Shown here piece after piece: positions 36,726 through 49,970 of a DNA stretch of 64,000 bases. The notes under the pieces were generated by a model that searched no databases, was not told the DNA's origin, and worked only from the letters and a program-made list of their open reading frames with translations. Numbering within the stretch: the stretch's first letter is position 1; each line of letters opens with the position of its first letter. The stretch is from Ursus arctos. Taxonomy: Eukaryota > Chordata > Mammalia > Carnivora > Ursidae. Position numbers and translations under genes: made by a program. Location: assembly GCF_023065955.2 (NCBI RefSeq), contig NW_026622874.1:83846917-83910916 (forward strand). The letters are read 5' to 3'.

Positions 36726-36994
36726 CTTTTTTTTTTTTTTTTTTTAAAGAGAGAGAGAGTGGGGTGGGCTGGGGGAGAGGGAGACAGAAAATCTCAAGCA
36801 ACCTCCATGCCCAGCATGGAGCCCAACCTGGGGCTCGATCTCATGACCCTGAGATCATGACCTGAGCTGAAATCAAGAGTCAGCTTGATTTCTGCTTAGT
36901 GTGGTGGTTAAGTCAGTCAACTTACTAAGTTAACTTACTTACTTAACTGACTTAAGTCACTTTAACTTAACTGACTGAGCCACCCAGGCATCCC
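36726..36994 (-). mobile_element. Can-SINE with about 80 bp internal expansion
   Basis: Reverse-strand copy. Between AATCAAGAGTCAG and the final ACTGACTGAGCCACCCAGG there is an extra block (about 36884-36963) rich in repeats of TTAACTTACT and TTAACTGACTTAAG. Duplication AGAATTTAT.TTT at 36711 and 36996. Confidence 0.88.
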
Positions 36995-37366
36995 TAGAAT
37001 TTATTTTTTTCCAATAGTCCCGTGGAAGTTTTAGGACTGAGTTTTACTGGCTTGGCTTGAATATCCATCTCTAATTTAATTATCTTCACCGGGGAGATAA
37101 ATATCAGATTTTTCAAGTCTGGGTCACATGCTTACCCCTGGAATATTAAGGAGATAAGAGACAATCCCCTTGGATGACATGGGAGACAGGTGGTTTTCCA
37201 GAAGAAAAGGATGGTGCAATGAAACAAAAAGGTGTGGGGGGGAATGGGTTCTAGAAGATACCAACAGCAGGTGTCTCCTAAAAGCTCATATTGTGGGGTC
37301 ACTTGCTGGCTGCTAAGATTACAGGCACAGATCCATCTAATCCTTAATGTGTTTAGGTATTCACTC

Positions 37367-37558
37367 TTTTTTCTTAAGGTTTTATTTATTTATTTATGTA
37401 TTTTAGAGAGAGTGTGTATGTGAGCAGGGGGAGGGGCACAGGGAGAGAATTCTCAAGCAGACTCCTCAATGCAGGGCTCGATCTCACAACCCTGGAATCA
37501 TGACCTGAGCCGAAATCAAGGGTTGGACACCCAACCCACTGAGCTACCCAGGCGCCCC
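37367..37558 (-). mobile_element. Can-SINE, older copy
   Basis: Reverse-strand copy ending CTACCCAGGCGCCCC. Duplication A(G/C)GTATT(C/T)ACTC at 37355 and 37560. Confidence 0.9.
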
Positions 37559-38149
37559 TACGTATTTACTCCTAATGGAAGATTCTCAATACCTCTGAAG
37601 CCTATGAGAATGGCAACAAATGTCTTTGCTAGCATATGTATTGGACATGTTTCCCTTCTGGAAAGGGCATACCAATATTCGTTGTGCTACTCTGCACCCC
37701 TCATTCTCAGTCACTATGGTTCAGGAGAGGCCAATCCACCCAAGGCTTCAAGCATGAGGCTGTGACCTATACCCATCATATCCCTCTGGCTTCATGATTA
37801 GTTCTGAGATGATTATGGGATTTGATTCTTACCTGAGTTATCATGTCCTGGGCATTAAAAAAAAAAAAAAAAAGGCCTATCGGAGGGCAGAAAAAAGTTC
37901 TTCATTGACTAGGGTTGGGAGAGGGCTGTTGGCTAGGAAATTCTAGAAGCCATCTCACCACTGCAAGGATAGGGCTCGTCTGAAAATGACGCCACACAGA
38001 GGAAACGGGAACTCAGAGATGGAGTTTGAGCCCCCAGACCCAGACATACCCTATTTCAGCCAATCAATCTCATCATTTTTTTTTTCTTAAATTAAACCAA
38101 TTTGAAGTGGATTTCCTTGTCACTTGCAACTAAAAATTAACGCCTAACT

Positions 38150-39290
38150 GCTGCTCTCTAGATTGAAATACCAGTTTTGCCACTTTCACAAACCATGTCA
38201 TCTTGGGTAAATTGGTTAACCCCTCTGCTCCTCGGTTGCTTTTTCTGCGGAGTGGAGACAATCTCCCTTGCAGGGTTTCCAGGATAGTAACCGAGATGAT
38301 AGCCAATGAGTACTGAGCACAGTTCCGGGAGCGCCACGCACGCATCATCCACGTACGTTTTATCGGCGTTGAGAGAGCAGGAAAAGGAAAAGCCAAAGGA
38401 AGTGGGATGAAAACCACACTTGGCTGATGATCTGAGGCAAGACAATATTTGATGTAAACAAGCTGCCTGGACACAGATAACAGGGAGGGTAGGGGATAAC
38501 TGGAGAGCCACTGCCCAATTCAGAAACGTTCCAACTTTAACATTCAGAACCTCTCTAGGGCCACACAAAAGGCAGACAGGGCTGCTAGTTCGCAAACCTT
38601 GAAAAGGAACGGACACATGAATGCTTCTGAGGAGACCCCAGCTGTGAGCTAGGACGGGCAGTCGCCTGGTTCTAGATGTTTCCATGAATTAAGGCTCTAG
38701 GGGAAGGAAGGTCCATGGTCTCCATCTCCACAGCCTGCCTCTCCCAAAGCAAGGGAATCAAGGGGCCTTTGAGTCCAGGCTTTCCTTAATTTCAAGACCG
38801 AACATGGCCACTCTTTATTTTTAACCTTCCCTTCCCCTAGTCTATGCCTTCAAGCAGCTTTTCTGGGGAGAGAGTGTTTGCGCCCACACTGGCAAATATG
38901 AGAGCCTGGCCACGCGCCGGCTGCCACGGGGCTGTTGCCATGCCCACCCACCCCAGCACCTGGAACCCAGCCTTTAGAGGGGCTCACTTGAGAGCCACAT
39001 GAACAGTAAGGAATTCAAGTCCCCAAGGGACCCGGCTGAGGGCAAGGTGACCCTCATGCTTGCCCCCGCTTTTGGAAGGAACCTGCCCCCGCCTGGTTGG
39101 AGCGTCTGTGACAGTAAACAGAGTGAACCTCCCGGGTGCCGACGCTCGTGCTGCTTCCCCTTCATCACATCCGCTTTCCAGAGAGGCTAACGAACCTGCC
39201 TGGATTCTCAAGGCTAATGGTGGCAGAGCCGGAATCTGAACCTTGGTGGATGTAAATCTAGCACCCCAGCGCGATAACCGCAATGCCTAC
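38150..39290. mobile_element. MIR relics at both ends of this interval
   Basis: Forward copy 38150-38330 (CAAACCATGTCATCTTGGGTAAATTGGTTAACCCC). Reverse copy 39170-39290 (GGTGGCAGAGCCGGAATCTGAACC). The sequence between is unassigned. Confidence 0.65.
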
Positions 39291-39404
39291 CGGGAGAGAG
39301 AACGGACACAAATGTTCGGAGGCACTTGACAACTGTATTTATTTCTGCTGATTATTAAAAGAGTCATCTGATCCGTACATCGGTGTCCTCTCACTAGGAC
39401 TAGT

Positions 39405-39840
39405 TGGCTGGTCTTAAACACATCCACAAATTCTTTGGCGCGTCATCCATCAAAAGGTAGAGCCTGATTCCCCCTCCGTTTGAATGGGGGCTGCTTCTAA
39501 CAATTAGAATGTGGTGGAAGGAATGCCTTGTGATTCCCAAGGCGAGGTTAGAAAAAGCTACCGAGCTTCCTCCTGGCTCTGTGTCCCGGGACGTGCCGCT
39601 CTTGGGACCCAGCTGCCACGCTGTGAGGACGCCCAGGCCATGCCGAGGCTGCTCGTGGGTGCTCCCTCTGGGAGCTCCTGCTGAGGTCCCAGCCCACAGC
39701 CAGCCACGTGTGTGGGGAAGCCTGTGGGACGCATGGAGCCCCAGCCACCAACTTACCAGGGAGGGTCCCACACAGCGGGTCCCAGGTCAGTTCCCAGAAC
39801 CGTGAGAGACAATAATAAATGGTGATGTTAGGAACCATTA
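39405..39840 (+). mobile_element. LTR-type relic (possible MaLR)
   Basis: Ends with CCCAGAACCGTGAGAGACAATAATAAATGGTGATGTTA and contains AAGCCTGTGGGACGCATGGAGCC-type motifs shared with old mammalian LTRs. The family is not certain. Confidence 0.45.
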
Positions 39841-40141
39841 GTGTGGATCAGTTCCTGTAAAAAATGGTCAATCTTTGGGTCCTGGCAAAAAATAAAATAA
39901 ATAAAATAAAATAAGACAGAAATGAGCTGCTTGACTTGTATGATTTGACTCCAAACTGAATAGATTCCAATCCTACAAAATCTCGTCTGGGCAACACTCC
40001 ACCTGCTTCTCTGACAGTGCTTTTAAATTTAAATAATTGGGATGAAGATGATGACAGTGATGATGAGGAGGAGGACTTGTGCTTCTCGAGAGCTCTGTAC
40101 GTACCACATAGAGAGCTAAGGGCTTTACCTACGTTTGTTTG

Positions 40142-40168
40142 TTCTTTCTTTCTTTCTTTCTTTCTTTT
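40142..40168. repeat. (TTTC)n microsatellite
   Basis: Six TTTC units. Confidence 0.95.
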
Positions 40169-41768
40169 CCCAAACCCCTCCATGGTATTGTCAGCTTTTC
40201 AGATTTGGAACCGTGCTCAAGGAGTTCAGTTTCCAGAGGTTGCACAGCTGGGATCCAGGTTGTCATGGATTCTCAGGTCCAGCGTGTATGCACCGAGCTC
40301 CTACTATGCGCCACACACTGTGCAGAGAGCCCAGATGCGGTGCGTGTGCGCAGACTCCACGGCAGCCGGCAGGTGATGAGGAAACAGGCAAGCAAGCAAG
40401 TCGATAAATAACAACATTGCCGACGGTGACCCTTGCTGGGACGAGTGATGAGACTGGTAGGAGCCAGAGAGCGGCATACAGTTGGACTACATAACCCTGA
40501 ACTGAACTGAACATCAGACCCCGGGGATCCAGGACTTGAACCGCTCGACGTGACCAGAGCACTCTATCCTGAGTGCTAGTTCTCTCTACTGACTCAACAG
40601 GAGGTTGACGAGACAGTACGTGGGAGAGCCCAAATGACAAGGTTCTGAATTCAGGATGAGAGAGTGGGCCAGGGCCAGGGCATAGGAGGGAGAGGGTAGC
40701 CGTGATAGTTTCCATTAACTAAAAAAAAAAGAAAGAAGAAAAATGTTCAATGTGGTAGACACCCCAACCAAGAAGTCAGGAAGGCCTGTGAGGAGTACAA
40801 TGTGCAATTCTATGCTAGCAAACTGGAAAATCTTGATGAAATTGATACTTCTCCGGAAAACAGTTACTAGCATTCTTTCCAAGTATGATATAGTCTTGAA
40901 TAAAGTAGCGTAGTGAAGAGTGCAGGCTCCCCCATCGGATGGGTGTGCGTTCAAATCCAGCCTCCACTGCTTCCAAGCTGCATGACCTCGGGTAACACTC
41001 AATTTCTTCCTTTTCAAAACGAGGATAAACAGAACCAGAAGCCTCTTGTTGAATGTATCCGAAGAAAGGTCATCCAGGGAACATAAAACAAGATCAGACA
41101 AATGGAATTAAAGAAGGATTATTTCATAACGTCGGTTCTTCCTAAATAAATACATAGGTTTGATGTAATCCTAATATATATCCCCATACAATTAATTTTG
41201 TATTTGTAGTATTTGTTTTCCTTTGGTGGGAAAGGATTTTAGAGTTACTTTGTCAAAATAACTCTATCTTCAACCAGATAAATAAATGGCCCAAAGAGCC
41301 AAGAACGACTTGAAAGTGAAGAATAATTAGGGGACACGCTGAATACAGACACTAAAATGGACTATAAAGTTTCAAAGATGAAAAAAAAGCATAGTACAAG
41401 TAAGTCCTGAAACATAGATCAATGGAATAGAACAGAGAGCGCTGAGACAATCTTTCATGTACCCGACTTTATTAGATAATAAAAGCGGCCACACAAAGGC
41501 AAGAGAGAAAAAATATTCAATAAATGACAGTGGGACAATTGATTAATACTTGGGGGGAGGAATAAATAAAGTAAAATTAAATTTTCATCTTGCACTATAC
41601 ATCAATGTAAATTCCAGATTGATTAAAGAGTATGAAGTAATTTAAAAGTTAATTGAAACTAATAAACAATCTAGACAAACTTCTGGGGATGAAGGCAACT
41701 TGATCACTTGATCACAGAAGTCTAATATCTATCTGGTCCTCCTCTCTCCCAGATTCCCATGTAAAAAT

Positions 41769-41850
41769 ATATATATATGTGTGTGTATATGTATATGGTA
41801 TATACATAAAATACATATGTATGCATGTGTATACACACATATGTACACAC
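41769..41850. repeat. TA/TG/CA-rich simple repeat
   Basis: ATATATATATGTGTGTGTAT followed by TACACACATATG-type units, inside the L1 stretch. Confidence 0.85.
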
Positions 41851-41872
41851 TATATATAGGTGGATTTACCTA

Positions 41873-42060
41873 TTTTTTAAAGATTTATTTATTTATTTTA
41901 GAGGGCAAAGAAGGACCAGAGGGCGAGGGAGAGAGAGCCCCAAGCAGGCTGCATGCTGAGTGTAGGGCCCACGTGGGGCTTGATCTCACGACCCTGAGAC
42001 CACAACCTGAGCCAAAACCAAGAGTCCAACGACTTAACGGACTGAGCTACCCAGGCACCC
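41873..42060 (-). mobile_element. Can-SINE, older copy inside the L1 stretch
   Basis: Reverse-strand copy ending GAGCTACCCAGGCACCC. Duplication TGGATTT(A/C)CTTAT-like at about 41861 and 42063. It interrupts the decayed L1. Confidence 0.9.
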
Positions 42061-43504
42061 TATGGATTTCCTTATGTTTTAAAAAGAGGCGAATCTATAT
42101 CTGTGCCAGCAATTATGGAAGGCTGTCATCCATATATTTGAAACTTTCAAATATTTACACCCAATACAATATGGATGAGACAAAATTCAAAAATGGATCT
42201 TTGGTGGGAAGAAGACTTTAATTAATCTGATCAAGAGGAAGAGAGACAAGGCACCATTAAGAATAAGGGAAATCAGAGTTACCATGAAGGAAAACAAATG
42301 AAAAATGCAAGAAAATATGCATAACTTCATATGGCCTAGGAAATCAGAAAATTTCGATGAGATAGATGATATTATAGGAAACTGTAGAGGGCCAAAGAAT
42401 TGATTCCAGAAGAAGAATGAAAAGATCTGAGTGAATACAAAACAGTGCGGAAAACTGAAAACTTAGCCAAAGAATGGCAGTGGACCCATGTGGTTTCATG
42501 GATGAAATCATTTCATTTGGACAAACCGATGGGAGTCGGTGGCATCCATACTTCCATGGCTCTGTTTTGCTCTAATCCAGGGGTCTCACCAGAACCAAGC
42601 AAATGACTTAGGAGTGGGGCAGGCAGAGGACCATAGAGAAGGCTGGGGACTGGGGTAAGCTGAGGCGGGGGCGCCTCATTGCAGTAGGCAGATGCTAATT
42701 GATGGCAGGAATGGGGGCCCACATTCGACTCACTGCAATGCAAATTGTAAAACCAAGTGGGCACAGCCAGACATCAGCAGACTGGAATGATCCTGCAAGC
42801 TGCCAATTTACAGGTTCTCCTCGAGACATTAAGAATACAGAAGGCTGCAGAGAGAGGCAACCTCCATACCATTGGAACCATTTTGAAAACTGTTTTACCA
42901 GAAGAAATGATTATTCTAGTTTGTCCTTCACGGTGGGACATTTCACTGAATAAGAAAGCCATCCCCTCCTCCACCATGGCGATGGGACAGAAAGAGCCAA
43001 AGCACCTTTCTCCCCCAGGTCCCATTATTTCCCCCACCTCGCTGAAACTTACTCTTCGGTCCGTAGAGTCTAGATGGCAGTCTTCAGAGGCAGGGCTACA
43101 GGCCTGTCTGGCCATCTCTTCACGACCCGGGAGAAGTCACTTGGCAGCTCTTCGGCTCCAGATGTGGGAATATTTCCTGCTTCTTGTTTTCAGCCTTAGG
43201 ACTTTGGCCAACATTCCAAGCCATAGGAAAAGTCCTAAACCACGTCCTGTTCCACCGATTTTAGGAAAGTGTCCAAAGTGATGTTAAGCCTCTTGGTTAT
43301 CTATTGAGGTGTTTATCTCACCTCTCAACAAAGACACCATTTGAACCTCTAGCTGCCTCTTGGGTCATTTTGCTTTCCTAGCGCAGTTTTCTCACGGAAA
43401 GTGATTAACCATGTGATAGTCACCCGCATGTTATTCTGAAGGCGGTAGATTAAAACTAATCTCGTTAGGAGGGCTGGCTTCTTTGGCATCCTTGTTTTAT
43501 TTAT

Positions 43505-43755
43505 AGCTAAGGCTGACATTTATTGAGCACTTCATATATGCCAGGCACTGTGTTAAGCCTGTATGTGTATCGTCATATGCAATCCTCATTATATAATAAA
43601 GAGGTCATATGGCCCAAAAGACATAGGTCCTATTATTTTACTTACAAGGAAAGAGCGGCACAGGATTCCGTAGTTCTCTCAAGGTCACCCAGCAAGTGAT
43701 GCAATGAGGACTTGAAGCCAGTTTCAGCTGACTCCAAACCCATACTCTCCACCAA
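43505..43755 (-). mobile_element. MIR SINE relic
   Basis: GACATTTATTGAGCACTTCATATATGCCAGGCACTGTGTTAAGCC and CTCAAGGTCACCCAGCAAGTGATGC. Confidence 0.85.
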
Positions 43756-44076
43756 TTCTTTCTGCGAGGCACCAACCAAGTACAGTGTTGAGTGCTTCTG
43801 TCCGCAAAGCCTGTTTAGGGCAAAGCCTCTTTCTCCTAGTTTTCCTGGCCAAGTGTGTTCAGGACCCCATTTGGGGGTCTCTACCCTGAGTCTGATTTCC
43901 TTAGTCAGATCTCAAGGACAAGACAGTGCCCTCCTTCCACATCCCTCAACCTAGAAGGTGGGAAGGAGAGCAAATGTCCTGGAGAATCTTGGGGCCAAAG
44001 GACTCTGCTATTTTCTTGTTATCTTCCTGGTCTCTGCTGTAATTTCTATTCTATGGAGCAGAGCCAAGGCTCTGAT

Positions 44077-44079
<3 letters not shown>

Positions 44080-44116
<37 letters not shown>
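44080..44116. repeat. (CA)n microsatellite
   Basis: About 17 CA units ending CACGCAACC. Confidence 0.95.
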
Positions 44117-44118
<2 letters not shown>

Positions 44119-44199
44119 ACCCTAATCACATCATTTCCTGCTAAAACGTCTCAATTCCCCACTGCCCTCAGGAAAAAGTCATAGCCCTTTGAAACCCTA

Positions 44200-44850
44200 G
44201 GCTGAGATGCCAATACTTTCAGCCTGAATTAAAGCGATAGCTTCCTAATCTGCCTCCAGACCTTTCTTCTTGCCCCTGTAGAGTCTACCCCCTCAGTGGC
44301 CAGAGTAACATTTCCAGAGCATAGATCAGATCACCTTACTCCCCTGCCTGAAACCATGCAGCGGCTTTATGCTGTGGAAGTTCACCCTGGCCCCCCATCT
44401 GCATAATCTGACCCCAGCCCACGTCCCTGCTATGCTTTTTCTTTTGTTCATAAGATTCCCACCATGCTGTCCTTTCTGTCCTTCAACGAACCACATTCTT
44501 GCACACTTCAGGGCCTCTGCACCCGATAATCGCTTTGCTGGGGACAGTTTCCCTTGGTCTTTTTAGGGCTGATTCCTCTACCCCTGACTTTACTCAACTT
44601 CGTCACCTCCTCAGAACGCCCTCCCTGACCTTGCTCCACCACCAACACTGGTCAGATCCCGTCAGATTACCCGATTTTCCGTCCTTCACAGAATTTACAT
44701 TTTTGGTTGGTTTGGTTCCATGTCCAGTGGCTGTCTCTCTCACCTAGAATGGAAGTTCCTTAGGGGCAGAGAGTCTTCTCTTCACTGCTGCATCCTCAGT
44801 AGCTACAGCAGGGCCTGGGAAACCAGTGGATCTTAGGAGAGAATCTGTGG
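44200..44850 (+). mobile_element. L2 LINE 3' relic
   Basis: GATCAGATCACCTTACTCCCCTGCCTGAAACCATGCAGCGGC, CTTCAGGGCCTCTGCACC, ACGCCCTCCCTGACC and TAGAATGGAAGTTCCTTAGGGGCAGAGAG in L2 order. Short ORFs inside it are shadows. Confidence 0.85.
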
Positions 44851-46059
44851 AATGATCTAGAATGGCTAAAAGACCCCGTGTGTGATCTGACATCTTCTCA
44901 TCTGTAGTGCACCATGAACATCCCACTGCCTATTTAACCTTCTTCTGATAATAGCACCTTGATTTCCTCTAAAGCATCAGCCCTTTATCCCACTCTCATG
45001 AGACAGGAATTAAGGTGAGGCTGATCTTCCTTCTTGTGTGTCCAGGGACAGAAAGATAGCCCAGACCTGAAAATCCGTGACTCCCATTTCCCGGCCACCA
45101 CAATTGACTCAGGTGATTATGAACAAAAATGGGTCAATGGGAAACCTGCCCCAAGACCTTTACTGTAACTGTTGATGGAGAAATGTCTTCTTTCTTCTGG
45201 AGTTGCTCAGCTGGGAGGATAGAAGCCAGGAGTTCTTGGTACTTGAGAAGCGAGCCAGTCTAAGAATGGCCCCAGTCTAGAGGGAGATGGGGCTGAGATG
45301 AAGACGAGGATCCCAGATCCAGTCATCCATGAGCTTATCTACTTGGCAGTCACGTGCCCTGATTGATTGCTTTTGTTTGTTTTATACACTTGGAGTTGGG
45401 TTTCTGCCAACTGGGACTAGATAGCCTACTTCTCTAATTTCACTTCTTGTCATCTGTATAAATTGGGATTTATGTTCATCTGCTAAACTTGAAAAGCGAT
45501 GAAATAAATTGAATCTATTTTTGTCATGTAATAAGAATTTTGGAGATAAGCAGTCCTGGCCTGGAATAAGAGCTCCTTTTAAAAGCAGAGACTGGGGTAC
45601 ACACAGCCGTCAAGGTTCGTAGGAATGATCAAATCCAATTGAGTAGGAATGACAAAAAATTTTTTTTCCCGAGAATGGGAGAAGTTTCCTAGCGAGCAAG
45701 GAGGAACTCCCTTATCTCTTGCTTTCCATCACCCTTCTATCCGCCCTCTGGGAGATTCTTCTCGGTCCATCTCTCTTCCTGGACTCATCTGAGGTGAAAT
45801 GGGGGAGGACAAGCTCTCCACTGGGCTCAAGGATCTTTTCGGGATTTTCTTGTTTTGAGGTTTAATATTCACAGGTTGCTACATATCAGGCTTGGAACTA
45901 TTTGGCAATATAGTTCCTCCAAAAAGTGAATACGTTTCAAATATTTTCTGGAAGAGTATTCATGGCCAAACATCTTTTCTGTACATAATGGTCAAGCATG
46001 AAGAGTGAGCCACACTAACCCCACATTATACACATGCCATACTAAACTTCTTTCATTCC

Positions 46060-46300
46060 TTCACATTCATCCAGCACCATCTTTTGAACACGCTAGTCCA
46101 ACTGCCTGGAACAGAATTTCCCCAGCTCTTCACTTGGCTACCCATCCTTAAGGGTTTAGTGTAAATGGAGCCTCCTCTATGAAGCCTTCTTCAATGACCC
46201 TCAACGACATTAATTGTCCCTGAACCTGCTCTTCCCCTAGCAGAGCACTTGCCAGCCCTCCTTGTTGTCTTAGGTAGAGTTTCCTAGGAGCAGAGCCTGA
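46060..46300 (+). mobile_element. L2 relic, weak
   Basis: TCCAACTGCCTGGAACAGAATTTCCCCAGC and AGTGTAAATGGAGCCTCCTCTATGAAGCCTTC resemble the L2 3' region. Confidence 0.55.
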
Positions 46301-46386
46301 GGCAGGATTCCACTAATGTGACTTATAGAACGAGGGATCTTTAGGGAAAACCTGTAAGGGCGTATGGGGAGCAGCATGAGGAAGAC

Positions 46387-46560
46387 AGTGATTCTCCACT
46401 TGTGGTTTCTCAGCACCCTTAGCATCACCCAGGAACTTACCAGAAATGAGAATTTTTGAGAACCATGCTAGAAGCTCTGGGGGTGAAACTCAGTGATCTG
46501 CTATTCAGCCAGTCTTTTAAGCGATTCTGATGCACACTAAAAGTTCGAGAACCACAGGGA
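46387..46560 (+). mobile_element. MER20-like hAT relic
   Basis: Begins ACAGTGATTCTCCACTTGTGG, has CATCACCCAGGAACTTACCAGAAATGAGAA and ends GATTCTGATGCACACTAAAAGTTCGAGAACCACAG, that is, both inverted ends. Confidence 0.75.
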
Positions 46561-47024
46561 AAAGGGACAAAGTCAAACAAGGGTGTGGTCCTAGGTAAAG
46601 TCTAGCCTTGACCTGGCCCATGGAAGATTCTGGAGCATCACATGCACCACAGCATTGTCTCCCTGACAAGAGGGCAGCCTTTTGCACCCTCATTGACTGC
46701 AGGCTGCCCCTGAGGGAGGGCCTAGAAGTTCCTGGGTTCAGCTGCTCCCATCAGCTGAGAGCAATTCTCCCAAGAATGGGCAGCTGAGAGCAGGCAGGGG
46801 GGCTAAAGAGGTCAAGGCCGGAGCAGAAACACACCAACCCAGTAAAGGGGATCTGGGCATCTGGGGGGTACCAGCAGCATCCACTATGGCTGTGCAATTA
46901 TGTCCGTCCTCTCTAGTGGACTGAGAGTTCCAAATGCTTGAGAACATGTCTGTCTGGCTTCTTACTGACTTTCCAGTGCCTGTTGCAGTGTGTGAAATGT
47001 AACGATTCTCTTTATGCAATTAAT

Positions 47025-47520
47025 TGATTCATCAAATGCTAATTGAGTGCCTACTATATTCCGGGCACTGTTCCAGGGTCTTCTAATTTAAATGTGAACA
47101 AGACAAAACGCCTGTCCTCCTGGAAGTCTTTTCTCTCTCGTCGGGGAGATGACAATAAACCCAGAAACATACCTACACACCTGTGTCCATACGCGTACAG
47201 ATATCCACAGGGTAATGTCACATATTAGTGCGTGCTGTGGAGAGAGCCAAAACAGAGGGACAGGCTGGAGAGAAGAGCAAGGTGTTATTTTGGATAGAGC
47301 AGTTAAAAAAGGATTCTGTGAGAAAGTGACATTTGAGCTGAGATATGAATGAAGGGAGGGATTGAACCAAGCGAACATCTGGTAGCAGCAACTTTTATGT
47401 AGATGCAAAATTATTTTGAAATAAATGTGGTTTTTGCTTTTTTTTTTTTTTTTAACAAAAAGAATATCTCAGGGAAGAGCATTCCAGGCACAGGGAATAG
47501 ACAGATGAGTCACGGAAACA
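47025..47520 (-). mobile_element. L2 relic (reverse)
   Basis: AATTGAGTGCCTACTATATTCCGGGCACTGTTCC, GAAAGTGACATTTGAGCTGAGATATGAATGAAGG and GAAGAGCATTCCAGGCACAGGGAATAG. A T-run at 47440 splits the copy. Confidence 0.75.
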
Positions 47521-48771
47521 CCTGGCATTTCTATCCTGATAAAGCAGGAGGTGGCTGAGAGAGATGGACAGGTGGCAAGCCGCATACTGTTTTCATTTAT
47601 TTTTTAATTGACTTTAAACATTTATCAAAGTATACACGCGCAAGATTTGAAAACACCAAATAGGATGGAAGGCCCTATCTGGGACCAGTCTCAGGCCTGT
47701 CCCTCTCCCCCAAAGGTAACCACAGTTACGCATTTCTGTCTTAGTTCAACTTGCTTCACCCCAAACACAGTTGTAGGATATTTTTAGTTCCTCTGTTTGT
47801 TGGCTTTGTCACTGTCCATAACCTGCTCCAGCCTCTGGTTCTCCTTTCATCAACTCTTGGCTGTTCTCTTTGTAATATTAGGGTGTGGCATCCCTGCCAT
47901 CGCTCCCGTCGCCTCCACCATCCTCTGTCCCATCACCTCTGTATGCAGCGGGAACAGAACTCACAAGCGCTTGGGTGTGAGCAAGAGGGAACAGGGGGCT
48001 TCCGTTCCTGAAAGGTTGGCAAGGCTGGAGTTTAAACACTAATGGGAAGATGTGTTTTATAGCCACATTTCGCTTTCAGTGCTTTTTCCATAAGCTGAAT
48101 CTGAAAGTAGAAAACTAGTAACTCGACCGTGTGAACAACATCAAAGAGAAATTACAACATGGCGGGGCTACACTCCTCGGCCTGTGACTGCTTGGTTTTC
48201 ACCCTCTCCTGCACTGACACCCATGCAGTGCCTGTCCCTCAGGCAAGTTTAGAAAGGTTCCCTTTTCACCTTCATCCCTTGGAATAAGGGCATAGACAAA
48301 AGGTGAAGCTGGTTTGGTATCATTGATGCTTAGCCCTGTTCCAGTTCCAGCAGAGAGCTCCAGCATCTTCAAAGTCAGCCAAACCCTGCCATGTTGTCTT
48401 CTGTTTCATGATCTCGTTTTACTGCTGAGCCCCTGGGCATCATGCAGGGGCTCCAAATGTGAATCGCGTATTTTTCGTAGTAGTCTTTTAAGATGGCCCA
48501 GAAATTCCTCGTACTCGGAGAACTTTCTCTTCCTCCCTTCCTCAGCTCACAGCAGCTGGTCCTGATGGCCATGTTTGTGCCACACGACCCTGTCTCCATG
48601 ACCACAGCTGGCTGGGCCAAGACATGGCATGTGACACAAGCTAGACGAATCATTTGCTCTCCCAGAGATTTGGAATTGGGACTAAAACTTCCCACTTCAG
48701 TAGAGACGATATAAAAACTCAAAATGCAGGTTTTATCTTGAAGATTGAAGATTGAAGAACAATTTTTCTCT

Positions 48772-48970
48772 GTTTTAAAGATTTATTTATTGATTCCAGA
48801 GGGAGAGAGAGAGAAGAGCAGGGGGAGGGGCAGAGGGGGAGAGTCTCAGGCGGACTCTCGGCTGAGCGTGGAGTCTGACCCAGGGCTCGATCTCACAACC
48901 CTGGGATCATGACCTGAGCCAAAATCAAGAGTCAGACGTTCAACCAAGTGAGAGACCCAGGTGCTCGGGC
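48772..48970 (-). mobile_element. Can-SINE, older copy
   Basis: Reverse-strand copy with the AAAATCAAGAGTCAGACG subtype mark and an eroded head. Perfect duplication AACAATTTTTCTC at 48758 and 48973. Confidence 0.9.
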
Positions 48971-49970
48971 AAAACAATTTTTCTCAACAAAAAAATAAGA
49001 AAAGAGACAGAGATGAAAAATGAGAGCCTAGTTCCATCACTGTAAGAGATAGTGCTTTGAATCTCTTGGGTCCTTAATTGATCTGGGGAAAGAGCCCTCT
49101 AGTGGTATAAATGAGCAATTAACTCTAGGCTTAGAAGCCGATTCCACACACCCCTGTAGATACGCCTACACATTCAATTGAATGAAAGGATGAGGTCACC
49201 CCCTAGTAAGTGGGGAGTCATCATGGGGAACTAACTGATGGCCTCCCTACCTCCACACTCCCACTGCAGACAGGTGTTCTGCCTTGCTCCAAACACAGGT
49301 TCAGTACTTCCCACATTCTGTGATCAGCTTTGGCCCTGAGCAGAAGTTGCAAAGGGTGATCCTGCCTCACCAAGCCAAAGGCTCAGTATAAAGTTCCATC
49401 ATATAACAGATGTCCCTTTCTCTCAGTCAGAAACACTGCCTACATCCTGACCTACAATTATCACCTCCATCTGCCCGAGCTCCTGACCCTCCTCTCCCCA
49501 CCCCCCACTATCCTACTTGGACTATTCCCCACTATTCCTTGCGCTGGAGCTCCTGGGTACAACACCTTGTCTGTCTGGCTTTATATCACAGAGCTGTGGG
49601 GGTGGAGCTGAAGCTGTTCTCATTTTACTGCAGGTCTGGTGAATGGAGCGATGGGAGCATACTCTCCCTGAGCCCAAAGCCCATTGACTTTCCATCTACG
49701 TGGTCCTGCTTTGAGAAAAGACCTTTCTGTTCCTTACTGGAGTAAGGGAAGAAAGAAACAGATCCTGGAATAGCTGTTTTGGTCATTTTTAAATTATTTT
49801 ATATTATTTAAGTTTCTAAGAGGAGGGAAGGAAAATTTCATGATTAATAATCCCTCCCAGGAAAGACCAACTTCACCTTCAAGTTACAGATAATTTTTCC
49901 TTAAAAAAAAAAAAAAAGTCAAAGCAGAGCATTTTAATAAGCAAATTTTCTTTTTTAAGAAAAAAAATTA

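Larger units (their letters stand above)
40735..42510 (+). pseudogene. Decayed L1 LINE fragments (ORF2 region)
   Basis: GCAAACTGGAAAATCTTGATGAAATTGATA (about 40818), ATAGATCAATGGAATAGAACAGAGAG (about 41415), CCAGATTGATTAAAGAGTATGAAG (about 41614) and CAGTGGACCCATGTGGTTTCATGGATGAA (about 42478) are remnants of the L1 reverse-transcriptase reading frame, broken by stops and indels. A MIR (40900-41060), a TA/TG repeat and a Can-SINE interrupt it. Not active. Confidence 0.65.

Noticed and set aside
38158..38685. 175-codon minus-strand ORF in intergenic DNA
   Set aside because: It overlaps a MIR, has no recognisable domain or signal, and resembles a chance ORF.
41781..42221. 146-codon ORF in the L1 stretch
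   Set aside because: It starts in a TA/TG repeat and reads through a reverse-strand Can-SINE; not a conserved protein.
42757..43281. 174-codon plus-strand ORF
   Set aside because: No motif or family recognised, no splice context, and codon content looks random; kept as unassigned intergenic DNA.
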